Counted from the first letter of the stretch, positions 28,801 to 37,072 are shown. The stretch: DNA of 64,000 bases from Microvirga lenta (GCF_020532555.1 NZ_JAJBBR010000003.1:1-64000); one strand, 5' to 3'. Notes: generated by a model not told the origin, from the letters alone. Made by a program: numbers and translations.

Positions 28801-30702
28801 CTGGATCTCGTTGATGTTGATGGCGCCGCCGGAGGCGCGCTCCAGGGTCATGTCGTGGAGCCAGACCCGGTCCATGCCGGACACACCGGTGGAGACGACC
28901 CGGTAGGTTCTCTCGTTGACGACGCGGAAGCCGAGGTTTTCCAGCAGGGGCACGCGCTCGGAGAGCGGCAGCGCCATGTTGCGCGAGAAAACCTTCAGGT
29001 TCACGCGGGTCTCGTTGTCGGCCTCGCGCCGGTAGAGATCCACGGCGCGCGGACGCGCCTCGGAGAGCTGCTCCAGGATGCTCACGTCCGCGATGGCGTG
29101 CTCGGCGCTGAAGGCCTCCCGGTAGGCGGCGCTGAACGCATCCGCATAGCGGGTCGCCAGGGCGCGGGCGCGGGCGCCGCCGATGGCCTCGGTCAGCTCG
29201 TCGCGCAGGGCGTCGGCCCAGGTGCGGACGATGCTGGAAATGCCCTCTTCCAGGGACTCGCGCGACACGCTGGGGGTCTCGCCCTCGTCGCGGCCGATGA
29301 TGAAATGCGTGCGCGCCAGCGGCCCCTCGGGATAGGCCGGATAGGAGGCCGAGACGCGGCCCTCGAACACCCGGGCCAGGAACTCCCCGATCCGGCGCCG
29401 GGCGTAGGTGTCGTAGCGGTCCTTGGGCACGAAGACGAGCACGGACACGAAGCGGTCGAACTCGTCCACCCGCGCCAGCGCCCGCACCCGCGGGCGCTCC
29501 GACAGGTTCATGATGTCGATGGCGAAGCGGTAGAGCGTTTCCTCGTCGATCTGGAACAGCTCGTCGCGCGGATAATTCTCGAGCACGTTCAGCAGGCCGC
29601 GGCCGGCATAGCTCGACGGGTCGAAGCCCGCGCGGGCGATCACCTTGGCCACCTTGTGGCGCAGATGCGGAACCTCGCTTGCGGCGCTGGTATAGGCGCT
29701 CGCGGTGAAGAGGCCGACGATGCGCAATTCGCCCTGCAGATGTCCGTCGCCGTCGAAGAGCTTGACGCCGATATAGTCGAGATGGGCCCGGCGGTGGACC
29801 CGGGACTTCACGTTGGCCTTGGCGATGATGAGCGCCTTCGGGCGCGCCAGGAAGGCGCGGATCTCCGGCGTCATCGCCACGAGCTCGCGCCCGCGCCGGA
29901 GCACGCGCACGGACGGGTCGCGCAAGAGCCCGAGGCCCGAGCCCTCGACCGGATCGGCGGCGGTGTCGCCGGCCGGGAGGCGATACTCGCGGATGCCCAG
30001 GAAGGTGAAGTTGTCGCGGGCGATCCAGTCGAGGAAGGCGATGGCCTCCTTCACCTCGTCGTCCGGCAGCGGCGGCGGGTGAAGGCGGTAATTGTGGACG
30101 ATCTCGGTGACGCGGGCGCGCATGCCCGGCCAGTCATGCACCGCCAGGGCCACGTCCTTGTGGACCCGGCGCATGGCGTCCAGCAGGCGCTCGCGCGCTT
30201 CCGCATCGTCGATGCGCGGCAGGTGGATGTGGATGAAGCTTTCGCGCTTCACGCCGACGCGCGTGGAGGCCGTGGCCTCGCCGACGAGGCGGATGAGGGC
30301 ACCGTTCGCATCCCGCTCGACGGCCAGGATCGGGTGGGCCACGAGAAGCGGATCGTGGCCCTCGTCGACGATCTCGGCGAGGGTGGAATCGAGCAGGAAG
30401 GGCATGTTGTCGTTGACGATCTCGAGGATCGTCACGTCCCGGCGGCGCCCGCTGCGCTCCACTTCGAGATCGATGAGGCGGACATCCGCCGAGCCGCCGG
30501 CGCGGGGAGCCTTCAGGTGTTCGTAGGCCTCGGACGCGAGATCCGCGAGTGCCGTTGGGGAATAGGCCGCGAGATCCTCGGTCGGCACGCGCCCGAACAG
30601 ATCCTGCAGGAAGGTCGATGGAATGGGCCTGTGCCCGGCCTCTAGGACGGCGACGGCCTCGGCCGTCAATTCGCTTCCGCTGGTCGGCGTTTCCAGCTTC
30701 AT
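25867..30702 (-). CDS. gdh: NAD-specific glutamate dehydrogenase, large (180-kDa) type
   Basis: The 1611-residue enzyme deaminates glutamate to 2-oxoglutarate using NAD+ and belongs to the L_180 class. The N-terminal ~700 residues contain ACT-like regulatory segments (for example VTILEIVNDNMPFLLDSTLA). The catalytic core (about 780-1250) has FKFECAKVEGLPLPRPLYEI, GKVARGGLRWSDRPQDFRTE, KGGFVPKRLP and GVGDMSGDVFGNGMLLS. A long helical C-terminus follows. It ends KGdomain-free, at a normal length for the class. Its promoter region carries a Leu-codon-rich leader with a terminator, discussed separately. A 1529-codon open frame antisense to it is a GC-rich shadow. Confidence 0.96.
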   Translation of the reverse strand: MKLETPTSGSELTAEAVAVLEAGHRPIPSTFLQDLFGRVPTEDLAAYSPTALADLASEAYEHLKAPRAGGSADVRLIDLEVERSGRRRDVTILEIVNDNMPFLLDSTLAEIVDEGHDPLLVAHPILAVERDANGALIRLVGEATASTRVGVKRESFIHIHLPRIDDAEARERLLDAMRRVHKDVALAVHDWPGMRARVTEIVHNYRLHPPPLPDDEVKEAIAFLDWIARDNFTFLGIREYRLPAGDTAADPVEGSGLGLLRDPSVRVLRRGRELVAMTPEIRAFLARPKALIIAKANVKSRVHRRAHLDYIGVKLFDGDGHLQGELRIVGLFTASAYTSAASEVPHLRHKVAKVIARAGFDPSSYAGRGLLNVLENYPRDELFQIDEETLYRFAIDIMNLSERPRVRALARVDEFDRFVSVLVFVPKDRYDTYARRRIGEFLARVFEGRVSASYPAYPEGPLARTHFIIGRDEGETPSVSRESLEEGISSIVRTWADALRDELTEAIGGARARALATRYADAFSAAYREAFSAEHAIADVSILEQLSEARPRAVDLYRREADNETRVNLKVFSRNMALPLSERVPLLENLGFRVVNERTYRVVSTGVSGMDRVWLHDMTLERASGGAININEIQELIEAALLALFRGLAESDGFNRLVLEAGLGWRDVSMMRALGRYLRQVQIPYAQDYLAETLARHSAIATRIVELFYARFDPRIEDAQARAASETEIRAAIEDQLKNVTSLDDDRILRRFINLVEAAARTNFFQLEGNGLPRQTIAFKFECAKVEGLPLPRPLYEIFVYSPRVEGIHLRFGKVARGGLRWSDRPQDFRTEVLGLVKAQQVKNAVIVPVGAKGGFVPKRLPPPGDRQAWLAEGTESYRIFVRTMLQLTDNIVGDSLVPPPDTVRHDGDDPYLVVAADKGTATFSDTANELSIEKGHWLGDAFASGGSQGYDHKKMGITARGAWEAVKRHFREMDVDIQSQPVTVAGVGDMSGDVFGNGMLLSRCLKLVAAFDHRDIFLDPNPDPDTSFLERQRLFDLPRSSWQDYDKALISKGGGVFPRSAKSIPLSDEVRALLGIDKAAATPAEVMSAILKAEVGLLWFGGIGTYIRASSETDEQVGDRANDAIRITGADVRAKVIGEGANLGVTQRGRIEAAHAGVRLNTDAIDNSAGVNTSDVEVNIKIGLSQPERDGRLSEADRNRLLEDMTDEVAKLVLRNNYLQTLALSLSERRGAGDLGFARRLMHMLEAQGRLNRTVEYLPDDAVLAERGRRGEGLTRPELAVLLAYAKLSLHDELLESPVPDDPYLGKELERYFPSEMRERFPDAIANHRLRREIIATQLANAIINRGGATMIARLVDQTGADAPTIAAAYAATRDSFGLIEMNAAIDALDGVVPGQLQLRLYGELQDLMMNRIVWFIRHVDFANHSLDEIIGIYQTGIAEVERTLGETLSPEARAEWDARTQALVEQGTPADLARQLASLPDLVAAPDIVLTAQKTGKPVIDIACTHFAIEAAFRLGALIGAAREISVSDYFDRLALDRAIDGIATAHRNLTAEVVSQDVSGGEGVQTWSEKRGADVNRIRNAVNNIVSSGLTLSKVTVAASLLGDLAKG

Positions 30703-30885
30703 GCGCGCACCCTCTCGCTTATGATCGTTGGGGGAGCGTTGCCACAGACCGGGGGACCGCGCAACCGAAGCCGGTCGTTCTGCACACGAGAGCGCCGGCC
30801 TCCGATGGAAAACGACCGGTTAGGCTGTCCGATCCCTCTTTGGGGCAGATTTCTGTCGTGACGAAGGGGAAAGAGCGATCAGGGC

Positions 30886-30911
30886 AAAAAGAAAGCCGCC
30901 CGAAGGCGGCT
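30886..30911 (-). terminator. Rho-independent terminator (attenuator) upstream of NAD-GDH
   Basis: On the minus strand AGCCGCC-TTCG-GGCGGCT forms a 7-bp stem with a stable tetraloop, followed by TTC and a five-T tract. It stops leftward transcription 184 bases before the dehydrogenase start, so it ends either an independent RNA or an attenuated leader. Confidence 0.75.
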
Positions 30912-31045
30912 GCTGATCTCGACTTGTAGAAGTGGCCCGGCCCGCCGAATCGTCCCGGAGGGCTGGGGGGCTGACGTGTCCGAGGCGGTCAAGAGAGCCG
31001 GGCCGTCGAGGCAACACTAGAAGCATCAACATCTAGTGGGGCCAC
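30886..31045 (-). ncRNA. Structured leader RNA / possible Leu-responsive attenuator
   Basis: The 472-bp gap between DUF2794 and NAD-GDH holds a folded minus-strand RNA. A 7-bp hairpin CACTAGA/TCTAGTG (31032-31038 with 31015-31021) encloses an ATG followed by Leu/Met/Val codons (TTG ATG CTT CTA GTG TTG) that are rare in this genome. An 8-bp stem pairs 30997-31004 with 30934-30941. The latter region can instead pair with 31039-31045, and GGCGG (complement of 30942-30946) can pair with the left arm of the terminator at 30905-30909. Such alternatives are typical of amino-acid attenuators. Against this, the leader frame does not stop before the terminator and no Shine-Dalgarno is seen. Confidence 0.5.
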
Positions 31046-31101
31046 GTAACGGCACGATTACGGCAACAATAAGATTCGCCTGACGAAGGCGTGAGTTATC
31101 G

Positions 31102-31113
31102 CCCGTTAACGGG
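31102..31113. promoter_or_regulatory. Operator-like palindrome CCCGTTAACGGG
   Basis: A perfect 12-bp palindrome lies between the divergent DUF2794 gene and the GDH leader, 62 bases from the former. Its position suits a shared regulator site. No regulator is named. Confidence 0.35.
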
Positions 31114-31174
31114 TTGATCGGATGCTGTCTCGTACCCATCATCAGGGATGAAGAGGCGTCACACAGGAGGCATC

Positions 31175-31555
31175 ATGAGCGAAGGCGACATCTCAGAGAC
31201 GTCGCGCGGCGGCACCGGCCACGGCTCGGCCCAGGTCCTCCCCTTCCCCGCCGCGCAGAAACAGGTTTCCTTCAACCGGGCCGAACTTCAGACCATCCTC
31301 AATCTCTACGGCCGCAAGGTTGCGGAAGGCGAGTGGCGGGACTACGCCATCGACTTCCTGGCCGACAAGGCGGTCTTCTCCATCTACCGGCGCACCTCCG
31401 AGGTGCCCCTCTACCGGATCGAGAAGGATCCGAAGCTCGCCAAGAAGCAGGGCGCCTATTCGGTCATCGTCTCGTCGGGCCTGATCCTCAAGCGCGGGCA
31501 CGAGCTCGACCGGGTGCTCAACGTGCTCGACAAGAAGCTGAAGGTCGTCTCCTGA
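31175..31555 (+). CDS. DUF2794 family protein
   Basis: The 126-residue cytosolic protein belongs to DUF2794, a family restricted to Alphaproteobacteria. The conserved core is SFNRAELQTILNLYGRKVAE, then EWRDYAIDFLADKAVFSIYR and YRIEKDPKL. The ATG at 31175 follows a perfect AGGAGG by four bases; an in-frame ATG 27 bases upstream lacks one. Function is unknown. It abuts the convergent MFS gene with no gap. Confidence 0.88.
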   Translation: MSEGDISETSRGGTGHGSAQVLPFPAAQKQVSFNRAELQTILNLYGRKVAEGEWRDYAIDFLADKAVFSIYRRTSEVPLYRIEKDPKLAKKQGAYSVIVSSGLILKRGHELDRVLNVLDKKLKVVS

Positions 31556-32803
31556 TCAGGCGTCCTCCGCCCTCGCGGGCAGCGCGAGCAGCCAGAGGGT
31601 CGATGCGAACACGCCGGCGGCGCCCGTCCACAGCACGGGCCGGATGCCGATCCGGTCGGCGATGAGCCCTGCCGTGAGCGCGGCGACGAGGCCGAGCCCG
31701 CCGGTCAAAAGATGCAGGGTCCCGCCCTCGCGCCCGCGCAGGGCATCGGGCGTCACCCGCTGGCGCAGGGCGACCGCGTTGGTGTGGAACAGCACGTAGA
31801 GACCGTCGCCGAAGATCTGCGCCGTGACGAGCAGCGCCACCGCGAGCCAGAGCGGCCCCTGCGCCAGGGGAATGAAGCAGATCACCACCCCATAGGCCAG
31901 AAGCGCCCCGATCAGGAGCCTGCGGGCGGGAAAGCGCGCCCCCGCCGCCGCCGCGAAGCGCGCCCCGACCAAGGCGCTGAGGCCGCCGAAAGCCACGATG
32001 AAGCCGAGAACGGCGGGCTCGATGCCGAGATCGCGCACCGCATAGAGCACGTAGAGCGGCGCGAAGAAGCTGAGGAAGAAGGCCAGCGTCGCCAGACAGA
32101 GCGTCAGCGGCCGCAGGGTCGGGTGCGCGAACACGAAGCGCATGCCCTCGGCGGTCTCCCGCCAGATGTCCGGCGCCGTCTCGCCCGTCGCGAGCGGCGC
32201 CTCGGGCCGCTTGATGCTGCCCAGGAGCGCGGCGGACCAGAGATAGGACAGAGCGTCCGCCAGGATGGCGAAGGGCGCCGTCAGGAGCTGGATGAGCACG
32301 CCCGCCAGGGCCGGACCGGCGATCTCCGCCACCGCGTCGGTGGTAGCGAGCTTCGCGTTTCCTTCGAGGAGCTGGTCGCGCTCCACGACCGTGGGCAGAT
32401 AGGCGTTGTCCGCCGTCTGGAAGATCATCGAAAAGAGGGCGACCACGGTCGCGACGCCGATGATCTGGCCGATGGTGATGGCCCCGAACCAGGCCATGAC
32501 CGGCAGGGTCATGAGAGCGGCGGCCCGGACCAGATCGGCCATGATGAGCACGCGGCGGCGGCGCGTCCTGTCGATCCAGGCGCCGACGAAGGGGCTCAAG
32601 GCCACCCCCGGCACCATGCTCAGGGCGACGAGGAGCCCGAGATCGGTCGCGGAGGCGCCGAGCGTCAGGGCCGCGATGATCGGCAGGCCCTCCCGGGTGA
32701 AGCGGGCGCCGACGGCGGACAGGCTCTGGGCCGCCCACAGGCGCAGGAAATCGGGATTGTCCCAGAGGCCGCCGCTCGGCCGGCGGATGAGGGCCGCGAA
32801 CAC
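31556..32803 (-). CDS. MFS transporter (EntS-like exporter)
   Basis: The 415-residue protein has 12 predicted membrane segments and the MFS_3 pattern of EntS-type exporters. It opens with NPDFLRLWAAQSLSAVGARF and has VALSPFVGAWIDRTRRRRVLI after segment 2, the conserved loop 2-3 motif. Substrates in this family include siderophores, drugs and metabolites; none can be assigned here. It follows the GNAT gene by nine bases on the same strand, so the two may form an operon. Confidence 0.88.
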   Translation of the reverse strand: MFAALIRRPSGGLWDNPDFLRLWAAQSLSAVGARFTREGLPIIAALTLGASATDLGLLVALSMVPGVALSPFVGAWIDRTRRRRVLIMADLVRAAALMTLPVMAWFGAITIGQIIGVATVVALFSMIFQTADNAYLPTVVERDQLLEGNAKLATTDAVAEIAGPALAGVLIQLLTAPFAILADALSYLWSAALLGSIKRPEAPLATGETAPDIWRETAEGMRFVFAHPTLRPLTLCLATLAFFLSFFAPLYVLYAVRDLGIEPAVLGFIVAFGGLSALVGARFAAAAGARFPARRLLIGALLAYGVVICFIPLAQGPLWLAVALLVTAQIFGDGLYVLFHTNAVALRQRVTPDALRGREGGTLHLLTGGLGLVAALTAGLIADRIGIRPVLWTGAAGVFASTLWLLALPARAEDA

Positions 32804-32812
32804 GGGAGCGCC

Positions 32813-33349
32813 TCAGGCGACGGGGCGCGTGGGCGGCTGCGCGGTGCCGGGGCCGAGGGGGCGCTGCATGAGAACGCTGGAGAGCCAGCGTCCATGCTTG
32901 TAGCCGATGCCCTTGAAGACGCCGACCGGCGCGAAGCCGAGGCTCGCATGCAGCCCGATGGAGCCGTGGGATTCCTCGTCTCCGATCACCGCCACCATGA
33001 GGCGGAAATCCCGCGCCTCGCATTCGCCGATCAGCGCTTCGAGGAGCCTGCGCCCGACGCCCTGCCCCTGCGCCGCGGGATCGATGTAGATCGAGTCCTC
33101 CACCGTGGAGCGGTAGGCCGGACGCACCCGGTAGGGCCCCGCATAGGCATAGCCGAGAACGGCGCCGTCCCGTTCGGCCACGAGATAGGGAAAGCCGCCG
33201 TCGAGCAGCGCGGCCCGGCGCCGGGCCATCTCCGCCTCGTCCGGCGGGTCGAGCTCGAACGAGGCCGTGCCGTGCCTCACCGCATGGGCGTAGATCGCGG
33301 CGATGCGGGGCAGGTCGGAATCGCGGGAGGGGCGGACGAGGAGGCTCAT
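32813..33349 (-). CDS. GNAT N-acetyltransferase (phosphinothricin acetyltransferase-like)
   Basis: The 178-residue protein is a single GNAT domain. The acetyl-CoA loop is QGQGVGRRLLEALIGECE, preceded by VRPAYRSTVEDSIYID. The ending HASLGFAPVGVFKGIGYKHG is typical of the Pat/Bar subfamily, which acetylates phosphinothricin or methionine sulfone-like amino acids. Such genes are common in soil bacteria and the true substrate is uncertain. It lies upstream of the MFS exporter gene on the same strand. Confidence 0.9.
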   Translation of the reverse strand: MSLLVRPSRDSDLPRIAAIYAHAVRHGTASFELDPPDEAEMARRRAALLDGGFPYLVAERDGAVLGYAYAGPYRVRPAYRSTVEDSIYIDPAAQGQGVGRRLLEALIGECEARDFRLMVAVIGDEESHGSIGLHASLGFAPVGVFKGIGYKHGRWLSSVLMQRPLGPGTAQPPTRPVA

Positions 33350-33390
33350 ACCCTCTCCTACTGCCGCGCTTTGCGGCGCGCAACGGCCAT

Positions 33391-33420
33391 GAAAAAAGCC
33401 CCGGCCTTTCGGCCGGGGCT
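33391..33420 (-). terminator. Rho-independent terminator of the Bax-inhibitor-1 gene
   Basis: On the minus strand AGCCCCGGCC-GAAA-GGCCGGGGCT forms a 10-bp stem followed by a six-T tract, 27 bases after the stop of the YccA-family gene. Confidence 0.9.
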
Positions 33421-33446
33421 CCTTGGAACCGTCAGGTTCGCCGTTC

Positions 33447-34229
33447 TTACTCGTTGCGGTTGCCCACGAGGGCGAGCAGGAACTGGAACATGTTGATGAA
33501 GTCCAGGTACAGCGTCAGGGCGCCGAACACGGAGACCTTGGCGGCCGCTTCGGAGTCGAAGTTGCCGTAAAGGTACATCTCCTTCAGCTTCTGCGTGTCG
33601 TAGGCGGTGAGGCCCGCGAAGATCAGAACGCCGATCACCGAGATGCCGAACTGCAGCGCGCTCGACACGAGGAAGATGTTGACGATCGAAGCCAGGATCA
33701 GGCCGACGAGGCCCATGATCAGGAACGAGCCCATGCCCGACAGGCTGCGGTTGGTGGTGTAGCCCCACAGGGACAGCGAGCCGAAGGCCGCCGCCGTGAT
33801 GAAGAACACCTGGACGACGCTCGCGCCGGTGTAGCGGATGAGGATCGTCGAGAGCGAGGCGCCCATCACCGCAGCAAAAGCGAAGAAGGTGCCGCGCGCC
33901 GACGCGGCGCTCATCCGGTCCATCCGGAACGAGAAGAAGAAGATGAAGGCCAGAGGCGCCAGCGCCACAATCCACATCAGCGGCGTGGTGTAGAGAGTCA
34001 CGCCGAACTGGGTCAGGCCGATGCTGCCGATCCGGGCGACCGCCTGAGACGGATCGCTCGTCGTGGCGAGCATGTTCACGCCAAGAGCCACCAGAGCCGA
34101 GATGGCCAGGCCCAGGATCATGTTGTTGTAGACGCCGAGCATGAAGGCGCGCAGGCCCTGATCGACCTGTGCTGCCGTCCGGGCAAAGCCGGTGCCAGTG
34201 GCGTATTGGTTTTGCTCATACGGTTGCAT
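33447..34229 (-). CDS. Bax inhibitor-1/YccA family membrane protein
   Basis: The 260-residue protein has seven predicted membrane helices and the BI-1 family end QKLKEMY...ALTLYLDFINMFQFLL. It is the YbhL-like branch. Bacterial homologues form pH-sensitive calcium-leak channels or interact with FtsH, by family knowledge. Start MQPYEQNQYATGTGFARTAA is the common rhizobial opening with AAAGGA as ribosome binding site. It is flanked by a promoter and leader upstream and a strong terminator downstream, so it is monocistronic. Confidence 0.93.
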   Translation of the reverse strand: MQPYEQNQYATGTGFARTAAQVDQGLRAFMLGVYNNMILGLAISALVALGVNMLATTSDPSQAVARIGSIGLTQFGVTLYTTPLMWIVALAPLAFIFFFSFRMDRMSAASARGTFFAFAAVMGASLSTILIRYTGASVVQVFFITAAAFGSLSLWGYTTNRSLSGMGSFLIMGLVGLILASIVNIFLVSSALQFGISVIGVLIFAGLTAYDTQKLKEMYLYGNFDSEAAAKVSVFGALTLYLDFINMFQFLLALVGNRNE

Positions 34230-34231
34230 CG

Positions 34232-34312
34232 GAGTCCTTTCTCACGGTGTCCCGTCGATGTTCCCTCGGAAAGGCTGGGAAGTCAGCCCCCGGTCGCCGC
34301 ATTCCCGGCGAC
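34232..34312 (-). ncRNA. Probable ybhL-type leader RNA
   Basis: The 5' UTR of the BI-1 gene contains hairpin GTCGCCG/CGGCGAC (loop GGAATG) and hairpin GGCTG/CAGCC (loop ACTTCC). A CCGAGGGAACATCGACGGG stretch follows just before the ribosome binding site. An alphaproteobacterial 'ybhL' RNA motif is known upstream of such genes. The match here is inferred from context and memory of the consensus. Confidence 0.5.
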
Positions 34313-34318
34313 GACCAG

Positions 34319-34347
34319 AATATGAGAGGTCGGGCCCGCTTCCGCAA
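34319..34347 (-). promoter_or_regulatory. Sigma70-type promoter of the Bax-inhibitor-1 gene
   Basis: On the minus strand TTGCGG and CATATT are separated by exactly 17 bases. The expected start lies near 34312, giving a leader of about 83 bases that matches the structured region. Confidence 0.55.
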
Positions 34348-34462
34348 GGGGGAAGGTCAAGCTTCAAGCCTTCGTGAAAGCAGCAGAGTTGCTGCTCCTC
34401 GCAAACTTAACCAACAAGAAGCCCGCAGCCCTGTCGTATAGCCAGGCTGACGGGCGAACCGG

Positions 34463-37054
34463 TTAAAGGTTTCTCAAGTATAAAGCCGGTTTTTGACTCA
34501 GGATTCGCCAGGTCCCCAGCAGCCCCAGCCCCACCGCCACCAGAACCGCGAGGCCCGAGGCCAGGACGGCGCCGGACAAATCTAGGGAAAAGCCCAGATT
34601 CATCACCCGCGTGATGATGAAGTAAGCCGCAAGAGTGCCGGCCAGAAGGCCGAAAACCGCCGTCGCCAGCCCAAGGAGCCCGTATTCGAGGGCATAGGCC
34701 GAGAGCAGGCGGGCCCGGGTGGCGCCCAGGGTCTTGAGCACCACCGCATCGTAGAGCCGCGCCCGGTGGCCGGCCGCGAGCGCGCCGGCGAGCACCAGGA
34801 GGCTCGCGACGAGCGCGATGGAGCTCGCGCCGCGAATCGCCATGACGAGCTGGGACACCACGTCGTTGACCGCCTCCAGCGCGTCCTTCACCCGCACGCT
34901 CGTGACCATGGGATAGGCCTGGGCGGCGCTGCGCAGGATGCGCGCGTCGGTGGCCGCGTCCGAACCGTCGGGATAGGTGACGGTGGCCAGATGGGTGTGC
35001 GGCGCGCCCGCGAAGGCGTTGGGCGAGAACACCATGACGAAGTTGATGCCCATGGAGCGCCATTCCACGTGGCGCAGATTGGCGATGGTGGCGGCGATGT
35101 TGCGCCCCAGCACGTTGACGACGATTTCGTCGCCGATCTTCAGCCCCAGCCCCTCGGCGATCTTGCGGTCGAAGGAGACGAGCGGCTTGCCCCGGTAATC
35201 CTCGGGCCACCACTCGCCCTCCACGACCTCGGTGCCTTCCGGCGGCGCCTTGGCGTAGGTGATGCCGCGGTCGCCTTCGAGCACCCAGGACACGTCCTCC
35301 TGCGCCTTGACCTCGCTTACCGGAACGCCGCCGAGGGAAACGAGGCGCCCGCGCATCATCGGCACGCGCTGGATCTCCGCATCGGCCCGCTGGGTCCTGA
35401 GGAAATCCTCGAAGGCGTCGGCCTGGGCGTTGGGAATGTCGAGGAAGAAGAAGCTCGGCGCCCGCTCCGGCAGGGTCTGCTGGAGCTGGCGCGTGAGGTT
35501 GCTGTCGATGAGCGCGAGCGTCACGAGGAGCGTGATGCCGAGCCCCAGGGACAGGACGAGGGACGGGGTCAGGGCGCCCGGGCGGTGGATGTTGGAAAGG
35601 GCGAGCCGCGGCGCCGTGCGCCGGGGGCGCGGCAGGCGCCGGGCCACCGCCATGATGCCGGTCGCCACCAGGCGCAGCAGCACGAAGGACCCGGCGGCCG
35701 CGGCCACGAACATGAGCGCGATGCGCCGGTCGTAGGCCGCCAGCACCGCGAGCCCCACCAGGGCCGCCACGGAGACGGCGAGCGCCGCGAGATAGCGCTT
35801 GCGCGGCCAGCGCCGCTCCGGATCGATCTGGTCGCGGAAGAGGCCCGACACCTGCACGTCGTGGGCCCGCCCCAGGGGCGCGAGGGCGAAGACCAGGGCG
35901 GTGAGCACGCCGTAGAGCAGCGCGACGCCGAGCTCGGCCCAGGCCAGGGGAGGCTGGATCGGGATCGGCAGGAGATGGCCGAAGAGGCCCGTGACGACGA
36001 ACGGCAGGGCGGCGCCGACCAGGAGGCCGATGCCGATGCCCACCGCCGCGATCATCATGACCTGGGTCAGGTAGAGCATGACCACCTGTCCGCCGGGCGC
36101 GCCGAGGCTCTTCAGGGTCGCGATGGAGGCCCGCTTGCGGTCGACGAAGCCGCGCACCGCATTGGCGACGCCGACGCCGCCCACGAGCAGCGCGGTCAGA
36201 CCGACCAGGGTCAGGAACTGGGTGAAGCGCTCGATGTTGCGGGCGAAGCGCGGATCGGCATTGAGGCGCGTGCGGACGTTCCAGCCCGCCTCCGGGAGGG
36301 CCCGCCCGACCTCGGCCTCCACCTGCGCGAGCCCCTCCTCGGTGGAAAGGGCGGGCGGCAGGGTCAGCCGGTAGGTCCAGCGCACGAGACTGCCGGGCTG
36401 GACGAGCCCGGTGGCCTGCAGGGCCTCCTGGGAGACGAGGAGGCGCGGGCCGAAGCCGATGCCGCTGGCGATCTTGTCGGGCTCCGACACGAGGCTCGCC
36501 CGCAGCTCGACGGTGGCTCCTCCCACCGTGACGCGGTCCCCGACCTTGAGGTCGAGCCGCGCCAGCAGGGCGGGATCGGCGGCCGCCCCGAAGGCGCCGT
36601 CCCGGGCGGCGAAGAGGTCGGCCGGCGCGAAGGGCGGGTCCGTCTCCAGGGTTCCGACCCGCGGATAGGCGGCATCCACCGCCTTCAGCTCGACGAGGGC
36701 GGAGCCCTTCTCGCCGGCCACCGCCATGGCGCGCATGGTCGCGATGGTGTTCGCCTCCCCCTTCGAGGCGAGGAAGGCGCGCTCGGCCTGGCTGGCCTCG
36801 CGCTGGAGCAGGGAGAAGGCCATGTCGCCGCCGAGGATGCGGCGTCCCTCGCGGCCGATCCCGTCCGTGAGCGAGCGCGACAGGGACGAGACGCCCGCGA
36901 TCGCCGCCACGCCCAGCGCGATGCAGGCGAGAAAGATGCCGAAGCCCTTCAGGCCGCCGCGCAGCTCGCGCAGGGCGAGGCGCAGCACGAGGGGAAGGCC
37001 GCTGGACGCGGGGATCGGCCGCCGCTGCGGTTGGGCCGGAATGGTGCCGTGCAT
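34463..37054 (-). CDS. ABC transporter permease (YbbP-like, FtsX domains)
   Basis: The 863-residue protein has ten predicted membrane helices arranged as one N-terminal helix, two FtsX-type permease modules (about 270-400 and 740-860) and large periplasmic loops. MacB-like periplasmic segments occur between. It pairs with the ATPase gene 18 bases upstream. The E. coli counterparts ybbA-ybbP also lie divergent from tesA, exactly as here. The function of this exporter is not established; release of lipids or lipoproteins from the inner membrane is an inference from MacB/LolCDE relatives. Confidence 0.92.
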   Translation of the reverse strand: MHGTIPAQPQRRPIPASSGLPLVLRLALRELRGGLKGFGIFLACIALGVAAIAGVSSLSRSLTDGIGREGRRILGGDMAFSLLQREASQAERAFLASKGEANTIATMRAMAVAGEKGSALVELKAVDAAYPRVGTLETDPPFAPADLFAARDGAFGAAADPALLARLDLKVGDRVTVGGATVELRASLVSEPDKIASGIGFGPRLLVSQEALQATGLVQPGSLVRWTYRLTLPPALSTEEGLAQVEAEVGRALPEAGWNVRTRLNADPRFARNIERFTQFLTLVGLTALLVGGVGVANAVRGFVDRKRASIATLKSLGAPGGQVVMLYLTQVMMIAAVGIGIGLLVGAALPFVVTGLFGHLLPIPIQPPLAWAELGVALLYGVLTALVFALAPLGRAHDVQVSGLFRDQIDPERRWPRKRYLAALAVSVAALVGLAVLAAYDRRIALMFVAAAAGSFVLLRLVATGIMAVARRLPRPRRTAPRLALSNIHRPGALTPSLVLSLGLGITLLVTLALIDSNLTRQLQQTLPERAPSFFFLDIPNAQADAFEDFLRTQRADAEIQRVPMMRGRLVSLGGVPVSEVKAQEDVSWVLEGDRGITYAKAPPEGTEVVEGEWWPEDYRGKPLVSFDRKIAEGLGLKIGDEIVVNVLGRNIAATIANLRHVEWRSMGINFVMVFSPNAFAGAPHTHLATVTYPDGSDAATDARILRSAAQAYPMVTSVRVKDALEAVNDVVSQLVMAIRGASSIALVASLLVLAGALAAGHRARLYDAVVLKTLGATRARLLSAYALEYGLLGLATAVFGLLAGTLAAYFIITRVMNLGFSLDLSGAVLASGLAVLVAVGLGLLGTWRILSQKPALYLRNL

Positions 37055-37072
37055 GGGGTCCCGCCTTGTCCT

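Noticed and set aside
26056..30645. Open frame of 1529 codons antisense to NAD-glutamate dehydrogenase
   Set aside because: It has no recognisable domain, is rich in Arg/Ala/Gly/His, and mirrors the GC-rich third positions of the real gene.
30886..31045. Possible 4.5S, 6S or tmRNA gene before GDH
   Set aside because: The GNAR/GGAA apical loop of SRP RNA, the 6S bubble and a tRNA-like acceptor are all absent.
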